From positions 1 through 64,000 of the forward strand of contig NZ_CACVBR010000008.1 of assembly GCF_902728265.1 (NCBI RefSeq): a stretch of DNA of 64,000 nucleotides, given 5' to 3'. Positions 52,064 through 60,301 of this stretch are shown piece by piece. The notes under the pieces are model-generated. The model saw only the letters and a list, made by a program, of their open reading frames with translations, searched no databases and was not told the DNA's origin. The first letter of the stretch is position 1. Each line of letters begins with the position of its first letter. Position numbers and translations under genes: made by a program. The stretch is from Chryseobacterium potabilaquae (lineage in GTDB: Bacteria; Bacteroidota; Bacteroidia; Flavobacteriales; Weeksellaceae).

Positions 52064-52930
52064 ATGAAAGCAGCCATATATTCTCAAAAAAAGGACTTAG
52101 ATACTTTCTTATATTTAAGTAAGTTCATATCTGAGCTTGAAAGTAGAAATGTAAAATCCGTTTTATATGATGGAATGGCTGAAGCCCTTCAATTTTCAAA
52201 AATTTTTGAAACCTTTAATAATAAACAAGACCTACTCGATAAAGAAGTAGACCTTTTCTTTACTTTTGGTGGAGATGGGACCATCGTCAATTCTTTAACC
52301 TTTATAGAAGATCTTGAAATTCCAATTGTAGGAGTCAATACTGGAAGGTTGGGATTTTTAGCCAGTTTCACTAAGGAAGAAGCTTTCAAGGAATTGGATG
52401 CCATTTTAAAAGGAGATGTAAAAACCAGTCGCCGCTCTGTGATTGAGGTAGTTTCACCCAAATTAGATGATTTCTTCCCCTACGCACTAAATGATGTTAC
52501 CGTTTCCAGAAAAGAAACGACATCAATGATTACAGTGGACTCTTATATTAATAATGAGTTTCTCAATATTTTTTGGGGAGATGGCGTAATTATGTCAACA
52601 CCAACAGGATCTACCGCCTACTCATTAAGCTGTGGTGGACCAATCATTTCTCCAAATAACGAAAACTTTGTTATTACACCGATTGCTCCTCATAATTTGA
52701 ATGTGAGGCCCCTCGTTGTAAATGATAAGGTTGAAATAAAGTTTAGAGTAGAAAGTAGGGTTCCACAATACTCCCTTTCTCTAGATTCGAGAATAATCCA
52801 TATTGAAACAGATAAAGAGGTTATTATAAAAAAAGCTAATTTTCAGATACTTTTAGTTCAGCCAAACAATCTTAGTTTCTACGAAACCATCCGCCAGAAG
52901 CTTCTTTGGGGAAGGGATAAAAGAAATTAA
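52064..52930 (+). CDS. nadK: NAD kinase
   Basis: 288 aa. NAD-kinase motifs: FTFGGDGTIVNSL (GGDGT), VNTGRLGFLASF, LNDVTVSRKETTSMI and STPTGSTAYSLSCGGPII with APHNLNVRPLV. It phosphorylates NAD to NADP in the cytoplasm. Second gene after the CBS-domain gene; fbaA starts 71 bases later, in the same direction. Confidence 0.97.
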   Translation: MKAAIYSQKKDLDTFLYLSKFISELESRNVKSVLYDGMAEALQFSKIFETFNNKQDLLDKEVDLFFTFGGDGTIVNSLTFIEDLEIPIVGVNTGRLGFLASFTKEEAFKELDAILKGDVKTSRRSVIEVVSPKLDDFFPYALNDVTVSRKETTSMITVDSYINNEFLNIFWGDGVIMSTPTGSTAYSLSCGGPIISPNNENFVITPIAPHNLNVRPLVVNDKVEIKFRVESRVPQYSLSLDSRIIHIETDKEVIIKKANFQILLVQPNNLSFYETIRQKLLWGRDKRN

Positions 52931-53001
52931 CCATTAAGCAAAATTTATTACCTTTACACTTAATTTTTAATCACCTAATTAATATATATAATACGTAAAA
53001 C

Positions 53002-54072
53002 ATGAGCAGAATTTTTCCGGCAGGAGTAGCCACAGGACAATTAGTTACAGACATTTTTCAATATGCTAAGGAAAACAAATTTGCATTACCCGCAGTAAAT
53101 GTAGTCGGATCAAGTAATGTAAATGCTGTTATGGAAACTGCAGCAAAATTAAACTCTCCTGTTATTATCCAATTTTCAAACGGAGGAGCTGCTTATAACG
53201 CAGGAAAAGGATTGAGTAATGATGGTCAAAAGTCTGCTATCTTAGGCGCAATCGCTGGTGCAAAGCATATACATACTCTAGCAGAAGCTTATGGGGCTAC
53301 TGTAATTTTACATACAGATCACTGTGCTAAGAAATTATTACCTTGGATCGATGGTTTAATGGACGCAAACGAAGAGTTTTTTAAGCAAACAGGAAAATCA
53401 CTTTACTCTTCTCACATGCTTGACCTATCTGAAGAATCTTTAGAAGAAAATCTAGAAGTTTCTGCTACATATTTTGAAAGAATGGCTAAAATGCAGATGA
53501 CACTTGAGGTAGAAATCGGCGTTACAGGAGGTGAAGAAGACGGTGTAGATAATTCAGATGTGGATAATTCTAAACTATATACACAACCTGAAGATGTTGC
53601 TTATACTTATGAGAAGTTAAAAGCGATCTCTAATAACTTCACTATTGCTGCTGCTTTCGGTAATGTACATGGCGTATATAAACCTGGAAATGTAGTGTTA
53701 ACTCCAAAAATCCTTGACAATTCTCAAAAATATGTTAAAGAAAAATTTGGAACAGCAGAAAAGCCAATCAACTTTGTATTCCATGGAGGCTCAGGATCTA
53801 CGTTGGAAGAAATTAGAGAAGCAATAGACTATGGTGTAATTAAAATGAATATAGACACTGACCTTCAATTTGCTTATACTGAAGGAATAAGAGACTATAT
53901 GATCAACAATATTGACTATTTAAAAACTCAAATTGGAAATCCAGAAGGAGAAGAAAAACCTAATAAAAAGTTTTATGATCCAAGAGTTTGGATAAGAAAA
54001 GGAGAAGAGACTTTTTCTACCAGATTGGTCAAAGCATTTGAAGATTTAAACAACGTAAATACTTTAAAATAA
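53002..54072 (+). CDS. fbaA: Class II fructose-bisphosphate aldolase
   Basis: 356 aa, as E. coli FbaA. Zinc ligands and active site: ATVILHTDHCAKKLLPW, TLEVEIGVTGGEEDGVDN, FGNVHGVYKPGNV, VFHGGSGSTLEEIREAI, and GVIKMNIDTDLQFAYTEG. It splits fructose-1,6-bisphosphate in glycolysis. A long hairpin terminator follows. Confidence 0.97.
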   Translation: MSRIFPAGVATGQLVTDIFQYAKENKFALPAVNVVGSSNVNAVMETAAKLNSPVIIQFSNGGAAYNAGKGLSNDGQKSAILGAIAGAKHIHTLAEAYGATVILHTDHCAKKLLPWIDGLMDANEEFFKQTGKSLYSSHMLDLSEESLEENLEVSATYFERMAKMQMTLEVEIGVTGGEEDGVDNSDVDNSKLYTQPEDVAYTYEKLKAISNNFTIAAAFGNVHGVYKPGNVVLTPKILDNSQKYVKEKFGTAEKPINFVFHGGSGSTLEEIREAIDYGVIKMNIDTDLQFAYTEGIRDYMINNIDYLKTQIGNPEGEEKPNKKFYDPRVWIRKGEETFSTRLVKAFEDLNNVNTLK

Positions 54073-54080
54073 TTCTGTAG

Positions 54081-54124
54081 AATATAAAATAGGTAAAAAA
54101 AGCTTTATCTATTTTATATTTTAC
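54081..54124 (+). terminator. Terminator of fbaA
   Basis: A 17-bp AT-rich stem with one G-T pair (54081-54097 with 54104-54120) followed by TTAC. Confidence 0.6.
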
Positions 54125-54147
54125 GCTGTATATTAATAAAAACAAAC

Positions 54148-55002
54148 ATGGCATTCGATTGGTTTAAAAGAAAAACAAAAAACATTACTACCTCTACTGA
54201 TGAAAAGAAAGATGTTCCCAAAGGTCTTTGGCATCAGACCCCATCAGGTAAGATAGTGGAGCATGATGAGCTGAAAAGAAATAATTATGTTTCTCCTGAA
54301 GACGGTTTTCATGTAAGAATAGGAAGTGCAGAATTTTTTGAGATCCTCTTCGATGAAGGAAAATTCACTGAACTGGATGCCAATGTTGAAAGTATTGATA
54401 TCCTAAACTTCAAAGATACAAAGTCTTACACTGAACGACTAAAAGAAGTAAAATCCAAAACAAAGCTTACAGATTCTATTCGAAATGCAGTAGGAACCGT
54501 AAATGGAACTGAAATGGTAGTTTCTTGTATGGATTTTGCATTTATTGGGGGTTCTTTAGGCTCAGTAATGGGTGAAAAGATTAGAAGAGCTATTGATTAC
54601 TGTATTTCTCATAAACTTCCCTATATGATCATTTGTCAATCTGGAGGAGCGAGAATGCAGGAAGCAACCTACTCATTAATGCAATTAGCCAAAGTACAAG
54701 CAAAACTGGCTCAACTTTCAGAAGCGGGCCTTTTATACATAGCCTATCTTTGTGATCCTACATTTGGAGGAATTACAGCTTCTTTTGCGATGACAGCGGA
54801 TATTATCATGGCTGAACCAGGAGCTTTAATTGGTTTTGCAGGTCCAAGAGTTATTCGTGAAACAATAGGAAGGGATCTTCCTGAAGGCTTTCAAACTTCA
54901 GAATTTTTACAAGAAAAAGGATTTGTTGATTTTATTGTGAAAAGAACTGAAATTAGAGATACAGTAGCTAAAACTGTCAATTTATTGGCCGTTAATGCTT
55001 AA
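54148..55002 (+). CDS. accD: Acetyl-CoA carboxylase carboxyltransferase, beta subunit, without zinc ribbon
   Basis: 284 aa. The crotonase-fold core is normal: [50 protein letters not shown] and [16 protein letters not shown]. It transfers the carboxyl group from biotin to acetyl-CoA with AccA in fatty-acid synthesis. The N-terminal segment that in E. coli holds a four-cysteine zinc ribbon is present in length ([20 protein letters not shown], then [12 protein letters not shown]) but has none of the cysteines. As I recall, this is shared with other Flavobacteriia. Confidence 0.95.
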   Translation: MAFDWFKRKTKNITTSTDEKKDVPKGLWHQTPSGKIVEHDELKRNNYVSPEDGFHVRIGSAEFFEILFDEGKFTELDANVESIDILNFKDTKSYTERLKEVKSKTKLTDSIRNAVGTVNGTEMVVSCMDFAFIGGSLGSVMGEKIRRAIDYCISHKLPYMIICQSGGARMQEATYSLMQLAKVQAKLAQLSEAGLLYIAYLCDPTFGGITASFAMTADIIMAEPGALIGFAGPRVIRETIGRDLPEGFQTSEFLQEKGFVDFIVKRTEIRDTVAKTVNLLAVNA

Positions 55003-55022
55003 AATTTATAACAAAGACCATA

Positions 55023-55055
55023 CAATCTCTCTCTACTTTGGGGGAGATTTTTATT
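55023..55055 (+). terminator. Terminator of accD
   Basis: A 10-bp stem AATCTCTCTC / GGGGGAGATT with G-T pairs, followed by TTTATTT; it ends right before the next start codon. Confidence 0.65.
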
Positions 55056-55056
55056 T

Positions 55057-55569
55057 ATGAGAACTTTTACTATTTTTTTCAATACCCTACGAAGTATGAG
55101 CTTTAAAAAGATACTCCGTCTTTTATCTCTTTTACTTCCACATCCCATTTTTGCTATACTCAGCATCCATGCGACTGTCCAGGCATTTACTATTGCTCAG
55201 AAAAAATTCCCGGAATCTGCCTCTAATAATGGAATCGGAAATGCATTCAGACATGCCCTTTGGTGCTGTTTTATCATGATGTATTGCTGTAAAGTATCTT
55301 CTCCTGAAAAGGCTTTAGATTTCTGCAAAAGAATGACCGACATGCATGAGGAATTATTTCCTAATAAACCTTTAGAGACCAAAATGGATCTCCATAACAA
55401 TACAATAGGAATGGATTATTTTATGGAACTTCTTCCCGGAATCCATCGACAATTTTTTGAGAAAAGCTTTTTTATTGAGGGTCTAGTACAGAAAATGCAA
55501 AATGCAAAAATTTTGAAAAACTTAGATGATGATTTTAAAGGATATTTAGTATATCTTGAAGAGAAATAG
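55057..55569 (+). CDS. DUF6973-like protein
   Basis: 170 aa. Conserved-looking His/Asn motifs GIGNAFRHALWCCF, then MHEELFPN and MDLHNNTIGMDYF, the pattern of DUF6973 (NAFRH...HE...DLHNN). These suggest a helical enzyme-like domain with a metal or catalytic His cluster, but the function is unknown. The N-terminus is hydrophobic (LLSLLLPHPIFAILSIHA) and may be a membrane anchor. The start overlaps the end of the accD terminator region. Confidence 0.75.
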   Translation: MRTFTIFFNTLRSMSFKKILRLLSLLLPHPIFAILSIHATVQAFTIAQKKFPESASNNGIGNAFRHALWCCFIMMYCCKVSSPEKALDFCKRMTDMHEELFPNKPLETKMDLHNNTIGMDYFMELLPGIHRQFFEKSFFIEGLVQKMQNAKILKNLDDDFKGYLVYLEEK

Positions 55570-55621
55570 TTTTTGTATTGAATTTAATTTATTATCTTTT
55601 CTAAAATTTTAATTTAATCAA

Positions 55622-57025
55622 ATGATTCTCAGCAGAATTTGGTCGGCATTTATCATTATTGCTATTGCTATTGCAAGTATAAAGTATATTTCATCTGATC
55701 ATTACAAAACTATTTTCAATGATATGGTCGTAGGAAAAGGTGGTGATACTCTGCATATTGCAACAAATAAAATAAATACAATTTCTCCCGCTATACGAGA
55801 TAGCTTGATGAAAAAGCCTAATTTTGCCGACAATAGAATACATTACCAAGCAGATTCTTTAAAACAAAATATAAAAGTTTATCGTATTCAAGAATCTGAT
55901 GGAGTAATCGGAACTTCCGAAACAGCAGTGAAAATTTGTTTGGGATTGATTGGCATCATGACCTTATTTATGGGGTTTATGAGTATTGCTGAAAAAGCAG
56001 GAGGTATTAATCTTTTAAGCCGATTTATTCAACCTTTCTTTTCCAAGCTATTTCCAGATATACCCAAAAACCATCCCGCATTTGGACATATGTTGATGAA
56101 CTTTAGTGCTAATCTTCTTGGGCTTGATAATGCAGCAACCCCCTTTGGATTAAAAGCTATGGAAAGTCTTCAGAGTCTCAATCCTCAAAAAGATACCGCC
56201 AGTAATTCCCAAATTATGTTTTTGTGTCTTCATGCAGGAGGGATGACATTAATTCCGGTGTCTATTATTGCGATAAGAGCTTCCATGGGATCAAAAACAC
56301 CTACAGATATCTTCTTACCTTGTATGATAGCTACATTTTCAGCTACTCTTGCAGCTATGATTATTGTTTCCCTATATCAGAAAATAAATTTATTAAAACC
56401 GGTTGTTATTGCCTATGTAGGAGGAATAGCTGTTCTTATTTCTTTATTAGTTTTGTATCTCGTAAAATTAAGTAAAAATGAATTAAATGATTTTAGTAAA
56501 GTATTGAGTAATGGTTTAATTCTTTTTATCTTTTTCGCCATAGTTCTAGGAGCTATTTATAAAAAAATAAACGTTTTTGATGCTTTTATTGAAGGGGCAA
56601 AAGAAGGTTTTACAACCTGTGTAAAAATCATTCCTTACCTGGTAGGTATGTTAATAGCCATTTCTTTATTAAGAACTTCCGGAGTTTTTGATGTGCTTAT
56701 TGACGGGATGAAATGGATCGCAAATATAGCAAATCTAGATACTCGTTTTGTGGATGGCCTTCCCACAGCGTTAATTAAACCTTTATCAGGTTCCGGAGCA
56801 AGAGGAATGATGGTGGATACAATGGCTACTTTTGGAGCAGATAGTTTTCAAGGAAAATTAGCGGCAGTTCTTCAAGGAAGCTCAGATACTACATTTTACG
56901 TAATTGCAGTATATTTCGGAGCTGTTGCTGTTAAAAATACAAGATATACCGTTATTGCTATGTTATTAGCCGATTTAGTAGGAATTATGACTTCAATTGC
57001 ATTAGCCTATCTCTTTTTCGCATAA
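55622..57025 (+). CDS. Nucleoside-recognition (Gate) membrane protein, SpmA-SpmB fusion
   Basis: 467 aa. The first half (about 1-200) is SpmA-like (LGLIGIMTLFMGFMSIAEKAGG, HPAFGHMLMNFSANLLGLDNAATPFGLKAM), the second (about 290-467) SpmB-like (IEGAKEGFTTCVKIIPYLVGML, KPLSGSGARGMM, QGSSDTTFYVIAVYFG), joined in one chain with about ten membrane helices. In spore formers SpmA and SpmB affect spore-core dehydration; in Bacteroidota the fused form has no known role, probably transport. Confidence 0.9.
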   Translation: MILSRIWSAFIIIAIAIASIKYISSDHYKTIFNDMVVGKGGDTLHIATNKINTISPAIRDSLMKKPNFADNRIHYQADSLKQNIKVYRIQESDGVIGTSETAVKICLGLIGIMTLFMGFMSIAEKAGGINLLSRFIQPFFSKLFPDIPKNHPAFGHMLMNFSANLLGLDNAATPFGLKAMESLQSLNPQKDTASNSQIMFLCLHAGGMTLIPVSIIAIRASMGSKTPTDIFLPCMIATFSATLAAMIIVSLYQKINLLKPVVIAYVGGIAVLISLLVLYLVKLSKNELNDFSKVLSNGLILFIFFAIVLGAIYKKINVFDAFIEGAKEGFTTCVKIIPYLVGMLIAISLLRTSGVFDVLIDGMKWIANIANLDTRFVDGLPTALIKPLSGSGARGMMVDTMATFGADSFQGKLAAVLQGSSDTTFYVIAVYFGAVAVKNTRYTVIAMLLADLVGIMTSIALAYLFFA

Positions 57026-57067
57026 ATTAACTTAAAAGATTCCCTATTCACAATTAAAGCAAAAATT

Positions 57068-57460
57068 ATGATTCAAGATAAAGATTTTACATTAAGATTA
57101 ATTCGCCAACTTACTCAAGCATTAGAAAAACTCATTTTAGATAAACCAGAAGAAAGCTTAATGCAAAAAGAATTAGATTATGATTCTTTAATGAAGGATA
57201 TTTTTAAAATGGATTTCTCAACAATTTCATCTCTTACCAAGGATGAACTTATTAGCATTGTAAATGAAAGACAGGAAAGAGACCATAAGGATTATTATGA
57301 AATGCTAGGAAATCTGTTTTATTATAAAGGTAAAGAAAGTAAAAGCAATGATTTTTTGAACAAATCAAAAAATTTCTATGAAATGTACCTTCAAACAAGT
57401 GGTATTTTTGCCCTCCCCATCATCAATAGAATAAATGAGATAAAAAAAGAACTTGAATAG
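57068..57460 (+). CDS. DUF6483-like small helical protein
   Basis: 130 aa, all helical, no signal peptide. The start MIQDKDFTLRLIRQLTQALEK resembles DUF6483 proteins of Firmicutes (an N-terminal helix of this type, then TPR-like repeats such as DYYEMLGNLFYYKGKE and KSKNFYEMYLQTSG). Family call from memory, moderate. It follows the SpmAB gene by 42 bases and may be co-transcribed. It ends 12 bases before the convergent tonB gene. Confidence 0.6.
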   Translation: MIQDKDFTLRLIRQLTQALEKLILDKPEESLMQKELDYDSLMKDIFKMDFSTISSLTKDELISIVNERQERDHKDYYEMLGNLFYYKGKESKSNDFLNKSKNFYEMYLQTSGIFALPIINRINEIKKELE

Positions 57461-57472
57461 GAAATAAGATTA

Positions 57473-58360
57473 TTAGAATGTAATCTTATAGGTCCCTGTT
57501 GAAGAAACATTGGCCTTTTCAGCTTTAACATATTTTTTCACCCAAGAGACTGAAGTAGAAGATACACAAGCATCGGAAACACCCCCAATTCTTCTTGCAG
57601 AAACTACATTCCCCGCTTTATCTACGGTATAGGCTATGGTGATAGAACCACTTGCCGTACAATTGTGTGCAGGTTGCGCTCCTCCTCTTCCCATAGTTCC
57701 CGGAATATAGCCTATCAACTTTCTATCAACTCCAACCTTGCTATCACCATTACCTTCTCCTCCTAAAGGATCTCCTGAATTACCAATACCCTCTCCAGTA
57801 CCCTGGCTACCAGATTTGGTTCCTCTCCCTTTAATTAAATTTCCAATAGCAGCATTCCCTTTTCCATCACCACTCCCTTTCTTAGAATTAGCAGCAGCAG
57901 TCGCTCCTGTTTTTTTAATGTTTTTAGATGAGCTTGTACTTGTTGTTGATTTTTTCTCTGCCTTTTTTGAATCTTCTTTTTTAGCTACCGTCATCTTTGA
58001 ATTCTTTCCACTTATGACTTTTTCCTTAGCTTCTGATTTTTTAATTTCAGGTTCTGGTTCAGGTTTTATCACCGTTTTAGTTTCAGGAACTATTGTTTCG
58101 GTAGGTTCGGTATTTGTTTGCTCTGCTACTGCCGCTATACTACCTGACTGATCCGCAGGCTCTTCAACACCATTTCCATTCCTATTATCACCAAAGTTGA
58201 CAAGCATCGTAGTAACTACTTCCGGCTCTGCATCCAACTGAGGTTTTAGTTTATATAAAAAAACAAAAAGTAAGATTGCAGACCAAATAAGAATAGAAAG
58301 AATTGCACTTTTTACCTTATCTCTGTTTTCCTCATTTTTATTTGTAATATAACTTCTCAT
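57473..58360 (-). CDS. tonB: TonB-like energy transducer
   Basis: 295 aa. One N-terminal membrane helix (SAILSILIWSAILLFVFLY), a long linker rich in Pro, Glu, Lys, Thr and Gly (EPEPEIKKSE, then GKGNAAIGNLIKGRGTK), and a C-terminal TonB-like domain (ASGSITIAYTVDKAGNVVSA, ending GTYKITF). Two cysteines in the C-terminal domain (NCTASG and DACVSS) could form a disulfide. With ExbB and ExbD it would transmit proton-motive force to outer-membrane receptors. Last gene of the operon, 19 bases after exbD. Confidence 0.88.
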   Translation of the reverse strand: MRSYITNKNEENRDKVKSAILSILIWSAILLFVFLYKLKPQLDAEPEVVTTMLVNFGDNRNGNGVEEPADQSGSIAAVAEQTNTEPTETIVPETKTVIKPEPEPEIKKSEAKEKVISGKNSKMTVAKKEDSKKAEKKSTTSTSSSKNIKKTGATAAANSKKGSGDGKGNAAIGNLIKGRGTKSGSQGTGEGIGNSGDPLGGEGNGDSKVGVDRKLIGYIPGTMGRGGAQPAHNCTASGSITIAYTVDKAGNVVSARRIGGVSDACVSSTSVSWVKKYVKAEKANVSSTGTYKITF

Positions 58361-58379
58361 CTTACAATGATCTTATAAT

Positions 58380-58778
58380 CTATTTATTTTTAATCGTTGC
58401 GATAGCAATATTAAATTTATATTTTTCAGCAATTTCCATAGCAAAAACTACATCTTTATGCATCGTATTTTCGTCTGCTCTTATCGTAAACGATTTATTA
58501 GTCTGATTAGATAATTTATCAACGATTGTTTGTTCCAATTTTTCCTTTGGGATTGGACTATCATCCACAAAATAAGATCCATCAGGTTTAATACTTACCG
58601 TTAAAGGATTAGGAATATTATCCTCAATAGCATCTGTTTTGGGTAACTTTACATCAATCGCACTTTGATTTGCCGCAGAAGACGTCACCATAAAGAATAT
58701 CAGCATTAACAATATAACATCTGTCATTGCCGCCAAACTAAATTCAGGATTTGCTTTATTCCTTCTTTGAATTTTCAT
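58380..58778 (-). CDS. exbD: ExbD/TolR biopolymer transport protein
   Basis: 132 aa. Single N-terminal helix with the essential aspartate (AAMTDVILLMLIFFMVTSS), then a periplasmic domain (DVKLPKTDA, VSIKPDGSYFVDD, VFAMEIAEKYKFNIAIATIK). It forms the proton channel with ExbB. It lies between exbB (10 bases upstream) and tonB (19 bases downstream). Confidence 0.93.
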   Translation of the reverse strand: MKIQRRNKANPEFSLAAMTDVILLMLIFFMVTSSAANQSAIDVKLPKTDAIEDNIPNPLTVSIKPDGSYFVDDSPIPKEKLEQTIVDKLSNQTNKSFTIRADENTMHKDVVFAMEIAEKYKFNIAIATIKNK

Positions 58779-58788
58779 AAGAAAAAAT

Positions 58789-59493
58789 TTATAAAGGTTT
58801 ATTGATAAGATCTAAAAATTCTCCTGACATATTCTGGGCTTTTAGTACAAACTTATCAATTCTGGTCAATAATAAATTATAGAAAAAATTGGCGGGTATA
58901 GCTACTGCTAAACCTACGGCAGTTTGCCCCAAAGCTGTATAAATTCCTTCGGAAAGCGTTTTAGGTGAAAAAGAACCCGTTGCATGTGACAAATTAAAGA
59001 ATGCAATAATCATCCCTATAACCGTTCCTAAAAGCCCTAGCATAGGAGCAATACTAGGCACCACAGCTAAAAGGTTAAGGTTTTTTTCCATATTGGCAAC
59101 TTCTACTTGTGCTTGAGATTCCATAGCACTCACAATATCAGATACAGGTCTGCCTAATCTCGAAATTCCTTTCTCTAAAATTCTTCCTTCCGGTGAATTT
59201 TGTCTTTTACAATAATCTGCAGCAGATTCTATTTTACCTTCTCTGATAAAATCCTCAATATTATTCATAAAATCCGTATCTGTTTTTGAAGTCAATCTTT
59301 TAATATAAAAAAATCTTTCAAAAAATAGATATACAGAAAACACACCGAGTGCTAGAACTGTAACCATAACGATTTTAGCAAATACTCCTCCATGGAACAT
59401 TATTTTCCAAAATGAAAATTCTAAATCATCTGTGGCTACTATAGGTGTAGCAATTTGTGTAAATAAAGTCTGAGTAAGTTCTGTTAGCAGCAT
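58789..59493 (-). CDS. exbB: ExbB/TolQ proton-channel protein
   Basis: 234 aa. Three membrane helices as in MotA/TolQ/ExbB: VLALGVFSVYLFFERFFYIKR, VVPSIAPMLGLLGTVIGMIIAFF, and TALGQTAVGLAVAIPANFFYNLL. First gene of the exbB-exbD-tonB operon, with a -7 box upstream. Confidence 0.94.
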   Translation of the reverse strand: MLLTELTQTLFTQIATPIVATDDLEFSFWKIMFHGGVFAKIVMVTVLALGVFSVYLFFERFFYIKRLTSKTDTDFMNNIEDFIREGKIESAADYCKRQNSPEGRILEKGISRLGRPVSDIVSAMESQAQVEVANMEKNLNLLAVVPSIAPMLGLLGTVIGMIIAFFNLSHATGSFSPKTLSEGIYTALGQTAVGLAVAIPANFFYNLLLTRIDKFVLKAQNMSGEFLDLINKPL

Positions 59494-59523
59494 TACTATG
59501 AATTTTTATAAAATTTTTAACGA

Positions 59524-59531
59524 CAAATGTA
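59524..59531 (-). promoter_or_regulatory. Candidate -7 box (TACATTTG) of the exbB-exbD-tonB operon
   Basis: It matches TAnnTTTG on the minus strand, 30 bases before the exbB start; no TTG -33 element seen. Confidence 0.4.
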
Positions 59532-59605
59532 ATGGAATATTATTAATTGATATCTTAAAAATTGCTTAAAAAACAAATAAATATTTTTATTAATATATAA
59601 ACAGC

Positions 59606-59637
59606 AAATTTCTTTCCAAAAAATTGGAAAGAAATTT
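59606..59637 (-). terminator. Terminator of the acidic-protein gene
   Basis: A perfect 14-bp stem AAATTTCTTTCCAA / TTGGAAAGAAATTT with a 4-base loop, between the acidic-protein stop and the exbB promoter. The T run beyond it is weak. Confidence 0.6.
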
Positions 59638-59670
59638 AAGAGTGAAAAGTAAACTTGAAAAAGATTAAAA

Positions 59671-60132
59671 CTAATCTTCGTCTACTTCAATATCATCTTG
59701 CCTAAATTCACATTTTAATCTAAAAGGAATAGGACTATCTGACTTTGTATAAAAATCATCGATGGTTCCTTTCCATATGACTTGAAGCTCACCATCTTCG
59801 CTTTTTTCGAACACAAGCTCATTATCGTAGATATAGGCTTCATCGTCATCGAATAGATCAACCTCAGTATAGGTGTCTTCATCAGAATCACTGATTTTGA
59901 TAGTTTTCCCTTCTATTTCTGAAGAATCGATAGGGAAATCGAATACTTCAAGAGAAAGTTGAGGAAAGTTGTACTGTAATGAATCATCATCCACATGATC
60001 CAGACTGTCATCCGTAATGATTTCAACCTCTAAGAAATGTTGTTGGTTGCTATAAACTGCTTTACAATAAGTATTTCTGATATTGTACTTTAGCGTCTCA
60101 TCCGGGTGGTAAATTTTTAAAATCCCTTTCAT
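59671..60132 (-). CDS. Small acidic protein of unknown function
   Basis: 153 aa, no signal peptide, two cysteines (in NTYCKAV and LKCEF). It is very acidic: by my count 41 of 153 residues are Asp or Glu, with runs such as DDSLDHVDDDS, SDSDEDTYTEVDLFDDDEA and a DDIEVDED end. Predicted beta strands alternate with acidic loops (LEVEIITDD, LSLEVFDF, LVFEKSEDGELQVIWKG), which could bind cations. I recognise no family. Own promoter box and terminator, so a free-standing gene. Confidence 0.7.
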   Translation of the reverse strand: MKGILKIYHPDETLKYNIRNTYCKAVYSNQQHFLEVEIITDDSLDHVDDDSLQYNFPQLSLEVFDFPIDSSEIEGKTIKISDSDEDTYTEVDLFDDDEAYIYDNELVFEKSEDGELQVIWKGTIDDFYTKSDSPIPFRLKCEFRQDDIEVDED

Positions 60133-60180
60133 TGTTTCTTAAAAAAGAACTGTAATAATATGATTGTTAAACGTTTTCAA

Positions 60181-60188
60181 CAAAGATA
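60181..60188 (-). promoter_or_regulatory. Candidate -7 box (TATCTTTG) of the acidic-protein gene
   Basis: It matches TAnnTTTG on the minus strand, 48 bases before the start; no TTG -33. Confidence 0.35.
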
Positions 60189-60252
60189 AAAAATAGATTG
60201 ATTGGGAAAAATATTTTGAAAAATATTTTTTTAAATCGTTACAATAGATCTA

Positions 60253-60280
60253 TTGTATATAGTAATAATACTTATTTTTG
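60253..60280 (+). promoter_or_regulatory. Promoter of the DUF885 gene (TTG-N17-TATTTTTG)
   Basis: TTG at 60253-60255 and TATTTTTG at 60273-60280, 21 bases before ATG 60302. It overlaps the TTG start (60278) of the longer frame, so the shorter form is preferred. Confidence 0.5.
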
Positions 60281-60301
60281 TTTATATATAAAGATCTTGA
60301 A

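Noticed and set aside
54148-55002. accD as a pseudogene because its zinc cysteines are missing.
   Set aside because: The frame and catalytic core are intact and the ribbon segment keeps its length, which points to a lineage feature rather than decay.
57738-58151. Open frame of 137 aa on the plus strand inside the tonB gene, Pro/Leu/Phe-rich.
   Set aside because: It is antisense to the low-complexity Lys/Glu/Pro/Gly linker of TonB, whose composition keeps the opposite strand open; no promoter, start context or domain.
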